Positions 17,287-25,508 of a DNA stretch of 64,000 nt are shown here, piece by piece. The stretch is from Chryseobacterium sp. Leaf180 (GTDB taxonomy: Bacteria; Bacteroidota; Bacteroidia; Flavobacteriales; Weeksellaceae), in NCBI RefSeq assembly GCF_001424585.1, contig NZ_LMPJ01000001.1, forward strand, positions 1,366,450 to 1,430,449, in the 5' to 3' direction. Made by a program: the position numbers and the translations under genes. The notes under the pieces are model-generated. The model made no database searches. It saw nothing but the letters and a program-made list of their open reading frames with translations, and was not told where the DNA came from. The number at the start of each line of letters is the position of its first letter. The first letter of the stretch is position 1.

Positions 17287-17300
17287 GATTTTAGCGGGTT

Positions 17301-18242
17301 TTAATACTTAAAAAGATCAGTGAAATTCAGATCTAAATACTGGTAACAAATGCACTGCAGAATGTATTTTTTTCTTTCAAAAAAGGGAAGATTCATCAGA
17401 TAGCTGTTTCTGTTTTCGGTAAAAATCCGGTAAACATCTGTTTTCGTCACATCTTCGGTAGGATACAGATGGGTGTATTTTTTTATGGCCAACAAAGACG
17501 GACCTACCTTTTTTTGAAACTCAGAAAGTTCTCTGTTGCCCTGTTTTTTTTCAGGATTTTTAAAAGCTTCGCGAAGGCCACATACCTGCTTTTCGTGCTG
17601 ACGGTATTTGGAGAGCGTTTCAGGAATAAAGCCGAGTTTGTTTTTTGCGGCGAGCTTCTGAGATATAAGATAATCGTGTGCAGTCTCAAAATTGTGGAGC
17701 TCATATTTTTTCAGAGCAGATTGCCTTAAAGCCAGTGCACAGCCCAAAACAAAGCTTCCCATCGTCTGCTGCCTGATAAAAAGATGGCTGCTTCTGATAT
17801 TTTCTTTAACGAAATCATAGGAAATGTTTTTCCAGTTTAGGTATGAAGGCTCCAGGATTTTCTGATCATCATTAATAATTTCCAGATCATGAAAAACTCC
17901 GTCGGCATTTGGATGTTCAGAAAAAAAAGCCTTTGTCTTTTCTATTTTGTTCTCATTCCAGATGTCATCCTGATCGCTGATTATGATGATGTTTCCCGTA
18001 CAGTTGGAGATCGCTTTTTCAAAATTTCGCGAATAGCCCAAGTTTTTTTCGTTGAGAAAAATCTTAAATAATCCGGAATGCATTCGATCATAATGCTGTA
18101 AAATCTGAATTGTAAGATCTTTGGACCCATCATCACAGATAACGATCTCATCAGCTTTCACGGTCTGATTCAGGATTGAATCAAGCTGCGCTGCGAGATA
18201 TTTTTCACCGTTGTAGGTACAGAGTGCGATGGATATTTTCAT
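17301..18242 (-). CDS. Glycosyltransferase family 2 (rhamnosyltransferase-like)
   Basis: A 313-residue GT2 protein with ISIALCTYNGEKYLAAQLDSI, ICDDGSKDLT and IIIISDQDDIWNENKIEK near residue 85. This DQDDIW pattern is common in transferases annotated as alpha-rhamnosyl or related. An HDYLISQKLAAK segment near 190 follows and a Lys/Tyr-rich C-terminus ends the protein. It overlaps the upstream gene by four bases (ATGA). Substrate specificity is not proven by these motifs. Confidence 0.9.
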   Translation of the reverse strand: MKISIALCTYNGEKYLAAQLDSILNQTVKADEIVICDDGSKDLTIQILQHYDRMHSGLFKIFLNEKNLGYSRNFEKAISNCTGNIIIISDQDDIWNENKIEKTKAFFSEHPNADGVFHDLEIINDDQKILEPSYLNWKNISYDFVKENIRSSHLFIRQQTMGSFVLGCALALRQSALKKYELHNFETAHDYLISQKLAAKNKLGFIPETLSKYRQHEKQVCGLREAFKNPEKKQGNRELSEFQKKVGPSLLAIKKYTHLYPTEDVTKTDVYRIFTENRNSYLMNLPFFERKKYILQCICYQYLDLNFTDLFKY

Positions 18243-19048
18243 TGGTAATCATCACTTTTAGTCTTCCCCAGGTCATCAATAATCCAGGAGCTGCTGGAAT
18301 CTGCCAGTTGTGTATAATATCTTTGCTCGTCTGACAGGTTGTGATAGTTAATGTACCAACCCAAGTGTCTCGCAGTCATATTCCCTCCGATTCTGATAGC
18401 TAAGTAAAAATCTTGTGCAAACTTCATGTTCCTTTTAGGATCAGGTTTATATAATGCAAAAGTAGTGTCTATGTGCGAGAAAAAAATGTTTCTACTGCGT
18501 TCATCTTCCCAAAATTTTTTCTCCCACTTCAATACCTTATCTCTTGCAGGATAACTGTTTGGGATATCATCTATTTTTAAGGCAAAGCCAACTTTTAAAA
18601 TATCTGAGTAATATTTCAAGAGATTTTTAAGCAGTATTCTTCTGAAATTTTTAGGTAGGTTCTTATTGGGCTCTATATCTGCGTCTGTGAGAATAAAAAA
18701 GTTTTTTCCGTACTTGTTATAAAGTTCTGCATTTTTAAAAAACACCATATGACCGTAGTTGCTCTCCATTCGAAGTAAAGTCACGTCGTTGCAGATTTCC
18801 TCATAATATTCCAGTAGAGGAGGATATGTGGAAGTATTGTCAATGATAACAATTTCTTCAAAACCATATGACTGGGCAAATTGTATTGTTTTTTTTAAAT
18901 TTTCTAACTGATTGAAGTTTATGATAATCAAAGGTATCTTTGAAGGAAATATAAACTGTCCGAAATTTTTGAAATCTGAAAACAGTATCAATATTTGCTT
19001 TAAATGACGATATATGGAGCGTAGTTTTTGCAGAAAACTTTTTTGCAT
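18239..19048 (-). CDS. GT-A fold glycosyltransferase-like protein
   Basis: A 269-residue protein. After a basic, hydrophobic 45-residue N-terminus, KIPLIIINFNQLENLKKTI starts the GT-A fold; EIVIIDNTSTYPPLL and FFILTDADIEPNKNLP (TDAD metal site, near residue 120) follow. The later FSHIDTTFALYKP and GGNMTARHLGWYINYHN blocks resemble small sugar transferases of Bacteroidota glycan loci. It lacks a classic GT2 start, so the family is GT-A-like with unknown donor. The DNA is A+T rich. Confidence 0.75.
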   Translation of the reverse strand: MQKSFLQKLRSIYRHLKQILILFSDFKNFGQFIFPSKIPLIIINFNQLENLKKTIQFAQSYGFEEIVIIDNTSTYPPLLEYYEEICNDVTLLRMESNYGHMVFFKNAELYNKYGKNFFILTDADIEPNKNLPKNFRRILLKNLLKYYSDILKVGFALKIDDIPNSYPARDKVLKWEKKFWEDERSRNIFFSHIDTTFALYKPDPKRNMKFAQDFYLAIRIGGNMTARHLGWYINYHNLSDEQRYYTQLADSSSSWIIDDLGKTKSDDYQ

Positions 19049-19049
19049 A

Positions 19050-19967
19050 TTATTTTATAAAGCTTTGCTTTCGTTTAATATAGAATATTTTCTTCGCTGT
19101 TTTTAGAGCATCAAAAATTTTCAAATTTATAATTAGAAAAAAAATAACGTGCCAGTTCACACTTTTACTTTTATAGTGACACCACGATAAATAGTCATCA
19201 AGTACAGATTTTATAAAAGTTTGGGAAAAATATGATGAGTAATCCATGATCAGTTTTTCCCGGTAAATGTTAAAAGCATTACTTTTTTCAACGCCTTTTT
19301 CTGAAGATCCTGAAATACTGTTATGATAAATTCTTATAATCACTTTCGCATTGCTGCAGAATATGATCTGTTTACGCTCAGAAAACTTTAATAGAGCAAG
19401 GTCGTCTGATCCCCAGGCCAGCGGAATTTTTTCAAATTTATACTTTCTGAAAACGGAATTACGAAAAATATTTTCAGAAAGGCTGTTATTCATCTGTAAG
19501 CGGTATTTCTTTTCCAAGATTTCATGTGCAAAGAAGAATTTTTTCCCGTAATCGTTAATTTTGAGCAGGTTATTATTTTCATCAACCCAATCAAATCTAA
19601 ACTTTAAAATATTCAAATTTTTCCCTGTCAATTCAGGAAGCTGCAGGTAAAACTCTTCGACAAAATTTTCAGAAATCATATCATCATCACCCAAAATCTG
19701 AAACCATTCTTCCGAAACATTCTCTAAAATGCGCTCCCATTGCAGCGCCAGATTTTTTCCTCCGAGATTATCTGAATAATTGTAATAATTGAATTCTTCT
19801 TTTTTAAAATATTTTAAAATAATCGGTAAAGGATCGTGCGGACTTGCATCATTACCAATGTAGAGGGTGAAATTTTTATTCGTCTGCGCAGAAACAGATT
19901 TTACCGTTTCTTCGAAAAAATCAGTCTTGTAGTAAGGAATGATGATGGCAAGCTTATTTTTTTTCAT
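19050..19967 (-). CDS. Glycosyltransferase family 2
   Basis: A 305-residue GT-A protein: KLAIIIPYYKTDFFEETVKSV, LYIGNDASPHDPLPII and EEWFQILGDDDMISENFVEEF near residue 95 (GDDD metal site). LAWGSDDLALLKF near 190 gives the later acidic segment. The C-terminus has a hydrophobic WHVIFFLIINLKIF stretch and a basic tail, consistent with membrane attachment. It overlaps the acyltransferase gene upstream by four bases. Substrate unknown; the call itself is secure. Confidence 0.88.
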   Translation of the reverse strand: MKKNKLAIIIPYYKTDFFEETVKSVSAQTNKNFTLYIGNDASPHDPLPIILKYFKKEEFNYYNYSDNLGGKNLALQWERILENVSEEWFQILGDDDMISENFVEEFYLQLPELTGKNLNILKFRFDWVDENNNLLKINDYGKKFFFAHEILEKKYRLQMNNSLSENIFRNSVFRKYKFEKIPLAWGSDDLALLKFSERKQIIFCSNAKVIIRIYHNSISGSSEKGVEKSNAFNIYREKLIMDYSSYFSQTFIKSVLDDYLSWCHYKSKSVNWHVIFFLIINLKIFDALKTAKKIFYIKRKQSFIK

Positions 19968-21007
19968 CTCACCAGATTTTTAAATGTAAGCATTTTCTTT
20001 TCTACCAAATGCCATGAAAGATAGGCTAAAATATAGGTTACAGTGAGACTGAAAATCATCAGTGGAAAAGGTTTAAGCTCAAAATAACTCATGAAAATCT
20101 GTTGAACTAAAAACCCATAAATGTAAACACCGTATGAGATGTCGCCCAGTTTTTCGCTGAAAAAAGACAGTTTTTCTGATTTTAAAAAACCGAAGAGAAG
20201 AATGAGAACAGGTAAAACCAATGGGGCAACCCACTGAAATAATCCGGCAAAAAGGGAAGTCAATAAAACAAGAGACAGAATAGATCGGTTAAGCAGTGTA
20301 TTCCACTCTTTTAAAGGTAAAAATGTAAGAAAACTGCCTGCGAGAAAATAAGTCGAAAGCCTGTAAAGCTGAGCCGTATCGAGATTAAGCTTTTTAAATG
20401 TTATTGCCAGAAAATCTGGTTTGAATGCGAAAAAAAAATATGATGCCACAAACGCTATGAAGACAAGTAGAGAAGTCATTCTATTTCTTCTGACGGTAAA
20501 AAAAAGCATTACTACCATATACATGGAAAATTCGTAAGCCAAAGTCCAGAGACTGCCATTAACTGCGCCTTTGTAAGGATTTTGCCCGAAAATTCCGGGA
20601 ATGAAATATTTAACATTGTAGAGCGACAAACCGTCGGCTGCAAATTTCCAGTAATTTTTTAACGTCGATGTCAGGTGATTGCCTTGATATAAAAAAGGAA
20701 CTAATAGTCCTGTAAATAAAAATAAAACAATCAACGCTGGGTAAAGTCTTAAAAGTCTTTTCCAGATATAATTGGCAATATTTTCACTTCGTTGCAGGCT
20801 TTGAAAAATAAAATACCCACTCAGCGCAAAGAAACCGTTCACCGCGAAGCTTCCAAAATCAATCTGCCCGTTTGTAATATTGGATAGAATCTCCTGATTT
20901 TCGTTCCCCGTAAGTGGATACGAGTGCGATATGATTACCAGAGACGAAAGAAGGAGCCGGATGAAATCGAAACTGTTTTGTCGGCTTAGATCATTTTTTG
21001 TATTCAT
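19964..21007 (-). CDS. Acyltransferase family 3 (OafA/YrhL-like) membrane protein
   Basis: A 347-residue polytopic protein with about ten membrane segments. The N-terminal signature NSFDFIRLLLSSLVIISHSYPL holds the conserved Arg and His of acyltransferase-3 proteins; SFAVNGFFALSGYFIFQSL and NGSLWTLAYEFSMYM follow as usual. Such proteins move acetyl groups across the inner membrane onto surface glycans. The frame could start at a TTG (21031), but the ATG at 21007 is preceded by GGAAGAA at good spacing and is chosen. The acylated residue is unknown. Confidence 0.92.
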   Translation of the reverse strand: MNTKNDLSRQNSFDFIRLLLSSLVIISHSYPLTGNENQEILSNITNGQIDFGSFAVNGFFALSGYFIFQSLQRSENIANYIWKRLLRLYPALIVLFLFTGLLVPFLYQGNHLTSTLKNYWKFAADGLSLYNVKYFIPGIFGQNPYKGAVNGSLWTLAYEFSMYMVVMLFFTVRRNRMTSLLVFIAFVASYFFFAFKPDFLAITFKKLNLDTAQLYRLSTYFLAGSFLTFLPLKEWNTLLNRSILSLVLLTSLFAGLFQWVAPLVLPVLILLFGFLKSEKLSFFSEKLGDISYGVYIYGFLVQQIFMSYFELKPFPLMIFSLTVTYILAYLSWHLVEKKMLTFKNLVR

Positions 21008-21031
21008 ATCTTGTGTTCTTCCGATATTCAA

Positions 21032-21922
21032 TCAGCGGCCAATAAATGAAAAAAACCGATCAACAAATCTGTATCTGTTAGATTTTAAGATTGTTTTGTA
21101 CTTACTGTTTTCTGTCTGCAGGTTTGTAATCTCATTTTCTAATTGCTGTAAACACTGTTTTATTTTCAAATAAAATATGTCCTTAATTTCATTTTGAACT
21201 TCGATAGAATAGAGATTGGTATATAATAATAAGTTAGCCTCAATACTTTTTAAAGTACCCAAAGAACTAAATATTCCTACTCCATGTCTATAAACCGCCA
21301 TTACTTCTGGAATATAACCAATTTTACCGTGTATAGTTAGTAATAAATATAGGAAATAGTCACCAATAGGTGTGTTCTGAAATTCTATGCTGTCTATTTC
21401 GTCAAGATGCATGTTTTTAAAAACTACACTGGGCGTATGAATATAATTGGAGTTTTCGGCCAATGTTTTTCTTACTTCATAATTTTTTGGGATATTAGTA
21501 ATGTGATCGTCAAGTATTTCCCTATTTTGTTTTAGAACTTTTACTTTATGAAAACATATTACATAATCTTCTTGTTTGCCTAAAAAATCTATTTGCTTTT
21601 GTAATTTAAAGGGATCTGTCCAATAATCGTCACCTTCGCAGAGAGCAATATATTCACCTTCGGCTTGTTTTAGAGACCAGATAAAATTAGGCACTGCACC
21701 CTTGTTTTCTTCGTGTCTGATATATTTTATCCAACGACCATTCGGGTGATTTGAAATAAATTTTTCAACCAGATGCCGAGTTTTATCAGGAGAACAATCG
21801 TCTGAAATAATGAGTTCAATATTACCATCAAAAATTTGAGCTAAAACTCCTTCAATGCTTTTCTCAATAAAATCTTCGTGGCCATAGGTAATCATTACCA
21901 CACTTATTAAAGGACTGTTCAT
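21032..21922 (-). CDS. Glycosyltransferase family 2
   Basis: A 296-residue GT-A transferase with ISVVMITYGHEDFIEKSIEGV, LIISDDCSPDKTRHLV and YIALCEGDDYWTDPFKLQKQ near residue 90. The FKNMHLDEIDSI and MAVYRHGVGIFS blocks resemble the GT2 at 16354-17286. A C-terminal coiled region (residues about 245-280, KQCLQQLENEITNLQTE) is unusual for GT2 and could mediate assembly. It overlaps the upstream acetyltransferase by four bases. The DNA is clearly A+T richer than the locus ends. Confidence 0.9.
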   Translation of the reverse strand: MNSPLISVVMITYGHEDFIEKSIEGVLAQIFDGNIELIISDDCSPDKTRHLVEKFISNHPNGRWIKYIRHEENKGAVPNFIWSLKQAEGEYIALCEGDDYWTDPFKLQKQIDFLGKQEDYVICFHKVKVLKQNREILDDHITNIPKNYEVRKTLAENSNYIHTPSVVFKNMHLDEIDSIEFQNTPIGDYFLYLLLTIHGKIGYIPEVMAVYRHGVGIFSSLGTLKSIEANLLLYTNLYSIEVQNEIKDIFYLKIKQCLQQLENEITNLQTENSKYKTILKSNRYRFVDRFFSFIGR

Positions 21923-22554
21923 TTACTGTGTTTTATAATTTTTGATGGAACTCCTACAGCGGTACAGTTATCAGGTAAGTCTTTCGTAACAACTGCTCCG
22001 GCACCTGTTGTGACATTATTCCCTATTTTTATATCCGGGAGAATGATGGTGCCCGCTCCTAATTGACAAAAATTTCCCACAGTTGCCCTTCCCAATATTT
22101 TTACATCTGGTGAAATTTCGACAAAATCTCCAATTTTCACATCGTGTGTTATTATTGAGTTATAGTAGATAATTGGCGCTAAACCAATCTTTACATCGTT
22201 TGAAATTTTTACGCCATCTAAGATATTTGCGCCATCTCCTATATCAATGCCATATGAACCGATGTCAGCTTTGCTGCTTATTGTTGAATGAAGTTTTCCT
22301 CCGAGTTTTATAAACTGCTTTGCCAGGTTTTCACGGACACGAGGATTGCCAATTCCAATAGTAAACCTGCCGTCGATCTTTTGAAAAAAAAATTTTGCAT
22401 GTTCGAGCGTTTTGATAATTTGAAATTTGTTATACAGTAATCCGTTGATTTCTGCATTAACGTTATCAAAAAATGCAAGATTTGAAAGTTCGTCATTATT
22501 ATGACAGATCTCTAAAACTTCTTTGGCAAAACCTTTTGCTCCTAATATTAACAT
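21919..22554 (-). CDS. PglD/VioB-type sugar N-acyltransferase
   Basis: A 211-residue protein. The N-terminal Rossmann-like MLILGAKGFAKEVLEI and FFDNVNAEINGL match the nucleotide-sugar-binding domain of PglD/NeuD. The C-terminal left-handed helix contains SIITHDVKIGDFVEISPDV, with the likely catalytic His near 138, and VTTGAGAVVTKDL with AVGVPSK. The family N-acetylates UDP- or dTDP-4-amino sugars with acetyl-CoA. It lies two bases from a DegT aminotransferase gene, the classic pairing, so it probably acylates that enzyme's amino-sugar product. Assignment to VioB rather than PglD rests on the presence of dTDP-sugar genes in the locus. Confidence 0.87.
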   Translation of the reverse strand: MLILGAKGFAKEVLEICHNNDELSNLAFFDNVNAEINGLLYNKFQIIKTLEHAKFFFQKIDGRFTIGIGNPRVRENLAKQFIKLGGKLHSTISSKADIGSYGIDIGDGANILDGVKISNDVKIGLAPIIYYNSIITHDVKIGDFVEISPDVKILGRATVGNFCQLGAGTIILPDIKIGNNVTTGAGAVVTKDLPDNCTAVGVPSKIIKHSK

Positions 22555-22556
22555 TT

Positions 22557-23639
22557 TTAATTGTTTTGAATCCTTAGCATTACACGGACAATCAAATCCA
22601 CTTCTTCAAAAGTTAAATCATAAAATAGAGGAAGACATAGTACTCTTTTTGAAATGTCTTCTGTGATGGGTAATTCTATTTTCGGCAGGTAGGGAAGCGC
22701 CGATGCGAGACTTGGATAGAAGTATCTTCTTGTAAAAATTTCCTGTTTATCCATTTCCTTTTTTAGTTTGAGAAGTAATTCTTCGCTTTCCAAAACGACA
22801 GGATAATATGCATGATTATTTTCTGACTGACTGTGACAGATAGGTCTGAATGCTTTTAAACTTTTCAGCTTTTCGTCATATAAATCAGCTAATTTCTTTC
22901 TTTTCTCTTTTATTGCAGATATATATTTTAAATTCAGCAATCCCATTGCAGCATGAAACTCAGAATTTTTTCCATTGATTCCTAATTCAGAGAATGTATC
23001 AAATCCTGAAATCCCAAAATTTCTAATTGAAGCGAGTTTTTTAAGAATCTCAGCATCTTTTGTAATTAGCAGACCGCCTTCTATCGAATGATAAAGTTTG
23101 GTTGCATGTAAGGAACAGGTTGAAATATCACCATACTCAAAAATTGATTTACCATTTACAACAACTCCAAATGCGTGTGCGGCATCATATATAACTTTTA
23201 AATTATGCTTTTCTGCAATTTTCTCAATAGCTGAAACGTCACATGGATTTCCATACACATGAGTCGCCAAAATTGCAGTGGTTTTCTCAGTGATGGCGGC
23301 TTCAATTTTTTGAGGATCAATATTTAGAGTGTTGGCATCGATATCTACGAAAACAGGCGTGCAGCCTTCCCAAACAATAGAACTGGTGGTAGCAACAAAT
23401 GAAAAAGGAGTAGTGATAATTTCTCCCGTAATTTCTAATGCTTTTATTGCCATTTGTAAAGCAACAGTTCCATTAGTAACAAAAAGTAAATGATTAATTT
23501 TGAGATAATCTTTTAATTCCATTTCCAATTGGCTTGCTAATGGACCCATATTAGTCAACCATTGTCTCTTCCAAATATTGTCTAAATATTCCTGATACTC
23601 TGATTGTGGTGGCAAAAAAGGCTTAGCTACTGGTATCAT
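22557..23639 (-). CDS. DegT/DnrJ/EryC1/StrS sugar aminotransferase (VioA-like)
   Basis: A 360-residue PLP-dependent nucleotide-sugar aminotransferase. NGTVALQMAIKAL is the substrate/phosphate loop, VIYDAAHAFGV holds the Asp for the pyridine nitrogen, and SLHATKLYHSIEGG carries the PLP lysine near residue 180. The HATK-EGG form, rather than PGKNLG, leans towards 4-aminotransferases such as VioA/DesI, from memory of family patterns. It would convert dTDP-4-keto-6-deoxyglucose (RmlB product) to the 4-amino sugar. The start overlaps the upstream glycosyltransferase gene by 17 bases. Family certain, exact position of amination inferred. Confidence 0.9.
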   Translation of the reverse strand: MIPVAKPFLPPQSEYQEYLDNIWKRQWLTNMGPLASQLEMELKDYLKINHLLFVTNGTVALQMAIKALEITGEIITTPFSFVATTSSIVWEGCTPVFVDIDANTLNIDPQKIEAAITEKTTAILATHVYGNPCDVSAIEKIAEKHNLKVIYDAAHAFGVVVNGKSIFEYGDISTCSLHATKLYHSIEGGLLITKDAEILKKLASIRNFGISGFDTFSELGINGKNSEFHAAMGLLNLKYISAIKEKRKKLADLYDEKLKSLKAFRPICHSQSENNHAYYPVVLESEELLLKLKKEMDKQEIFTRRYFYPSLASALPYLPKIELPITEDISKRVLCLPLFYDLTFEEVDLIVRVMLRIQNN

Positions 23640-24909
23640 AAACGTATTTTTTTATATAATCAATTCTCTTATCTAATTGATAACTCTCGCTGTAAATTTC
23701 CCTGAATTTTTTCTGTGCTTTTTTGGAAATCGAATTTAATAGTTCAGGAGCAGCTATCAGTTTTTCAATTTTTTCAGCAGTTTCTTCTGCATTGGGTTTC
23801 ACTATCATAATTTCGTCGCTGCTGAATACTGTATTTTGTTTCAACTCATCTGTTACTATTGGCACAGCTCCGTTTAAAACTGCTTCAACAACCGCTCCGA
23901 GCGGAAAACCGTCAAAACTTCCAACATTTAGTACGAAAGGTCTATTTGGTGAAACGATAATATCTTGGTCTAAAAATATTGCCTGTAAATCTTCATACTT
24001 TTTATAACCGTAAAAAGTAAAGAACTTCTCAAGACCATCAATACTTATGACTTTGCTGCCATAGCCACCAATTATATTAAAATGTATATTATACCCTTTC
24101 GAAATTAAAATTTTTGCAGTTTCTATAAAAATATCATAACCTTTATCTGCTCCAATCTCAGTGTATTTTGCTGCACAAAAACAAACCTGTACCTTCATGC
24201 CATTCTGAAACCTTCTTGTTCTCGTTATATTAATAGAATTTTGAGGAACAATACATCCGAAAATATTCAATATTTTGTTTTCAGGACAACCAAAACTTTC
24301 TGTTATAAAATCATGAGTAAATTGCTGGGTTACAATAACTCCTTTAAAATATTTTGAAGATAAAACTTGCTCTAACTTCTTCAGAGCAACTTCATCTTTT
24401 GTATCAAAACCTCCTCCAGGATAGAGCGTAAAAACAAAACCTATTTTGTTCTTTTCCAGCTGTGGCAAACTTTCGTATATGTTGTTTAAAAAAACACAAT
24501 AAAATAATTTAGTATTCTTTATGTCTTTTACACTACCTACAAATGTTTTTGTATAAGACTTTGGATTAGTTTTCTTTAAAAGGTTTAAATCATTTTTGTG
24601 ATCATCTGCTTTTTGATTTAAAGATTGATAATCTATCGGATTGACAATGATTTTTACCTTATCAAATGTTGCTAATAAAGAATTAAATTCGGCAAATCGA
24701 AAACCAGAGATAGGGTTTGGGAATATGCTGTCATAAATAATTAAATCAAATTTTTTTATTTCTTTATTATAAAAATATCTGGGAGTTAATTTATTAAAAT
24801 TAATCTTACTAAGAAATTTATTAAAAGTGTACCTAAAATAATATATAGATTTAAGAATCTTTATCAAGCCTGATGGAAGCGCTTGTGATATATTTTTTTT
24901 AATACTCAT
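23623..24909 (-). CDS. GT-B fold glycosyltransferase (GT4-like)
   Basis: A 428-residue protein. After a basic N-terminus, KKFDLIIYDSIFPNPISGFR opens the first domain. The second domain holds VQVCFCAAKYTEIGADKGYD, IHFNIIGGYG and the DGFPLGAVVEAVLNGAVPIV block, a GT4 EX7E variant with an Asp first and Glu one place later. It is expected to add one sugar to the glycan. A TACTTTTG -7 box at 24933-24940 may provide a local promoter. The gene is among the most A+T rich of the locus, consistent with horizontal origin. Confidence 0.78.
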   Translation of the reverse strand: MSIKKNISQALPSGLIKILKSIYYFRYTFNKFLSKINFNKLTPRYFYNKEIKKFDLIIYDSIFPNPISGFRFAEFNSLLATFDKVKIIVNPIDYQSLNQKADDHKNDLNLLKKTNPKSYTKTFVGSVKDIKNTKLFYCVFLNNIYESLPQLEKNKIGFVFTLYPGGGFDTKDEVALKKLEQVLSSKYFKGVIVTQQFTHDFITESFGCPENKILNIFGCIVPQNSINITRTRRFQNGMKVQVCFCAAKYTEIGADKGYDIFIETAKILISKGYNIHFNIIGGYGSKVISIDGLEKFFTFYGYKKYEDLQAIFLDQDIIVSPNRPFVLNVGSFDGFPLGAVVEAVLNGAVPIVTDELKQNTVFSSDEIMIVKPNAEETAEKIEKLIAAPELLNSISKKAQKKFREIYSESYQLDKRIDYIKKYVYDTSS

Positions 24910-24932
24910 CTCAGTTTGTACAAAACAATTAG

Positions 24933-24940
24933 CAAAAGTA
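24933..24940 (-). promoter_or_regulatory. Candidate internal -7 box before the GT4-like gene
   Basis: TACTTTTG on the minus strand fits TAnnTTTG and lies 23 bases before the ATG at 24909, in the only sizeable gap (41 bases) of this part of the locus. No TTTG is found at -33, so it is only a candidate. Confidence 0.3.
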
Positions 24941-24950
24941 AAATAAATAA

Positions 24951-25508
24951 TTATCTCCTTTTCTCTTCTAAATATTTAGTTTGAAACTCGTCAATTTCGG
25001 TTTGTGATAACGAATTTTCATAATATTTTTTAAAACTCTCAGGAGTGTCAAATAAGACATTTTTTGATTTGCATCTTTCAATATATTCCTCTACTGTGCA
25101 GTGGTATCTTGCCGGATTACCAATTACAACAGTGTACGGTTTGACATCTTTGGTGACAACTGCGCCTGCTCCTACAATTGCACCGTCACCAATTTTCACT
25201 CCAGGCAACACTATAACACCTGTGCCTAAAAATACATTATCTCCTATGATAACTTCTTCAATTCTATGTTTTCCAATATGATTATATAACGACGCATCGT
25301 GAGCCAAAATCACAGAGTTTATAGATGAAACAAAGTTTTCTCCAATCGTAACAGCCTGTGGTATCAAATCATCTATATATGAACTGTGCATATTTACTTT
25401 ACCGATATTATAACGCACATTCCTTTTCACAATTGTTGTATTGGTTTTTCTGTTTTCAAAGAATCCTAAAATACGTCCAACCATAAAATAAATTCTCTTA
25501 ATAATCAT
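24951..25508 (-). CDS. Hexapeptide-repeat O-acyltransferase
   Basis: A 185-residue left-handed beta-helix protein. NSVILAHDASLYNHIGK supplies the likely catalytic His; GDNVFLGTGVIVLPGVKIGDGAIVGAGAVVT are hexapeptide coils (positions 85-125), ending in VIGNPARYH. A 50-residue helical tail (KSKNVLFDTPESFKKYYE) follows. It acetylates a hydroxyl on a sugar or lipid carrier, substrate unknown. It overlaps the wzt gene upstream by four bases, so it is co-translated with the exporter. Confidence 0.87.
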   Translation of the reverse strand: MIIKRIYFMVGRILGFFENRKTNTTIVKRNVRYNIGKVNMHSSYIDDLIPQAVTIGENFVSSINSVILAHDASLYNHIGKHRIEEVIIGDNVFLGTGVIVLPGVKIGDGAIVGAGAVVTKDVKPYTVVIGNPARYHCTVEEYIERCKSKNVLFDTPESFKKYYENSLSQTEIDEFQTKYLEEKRR

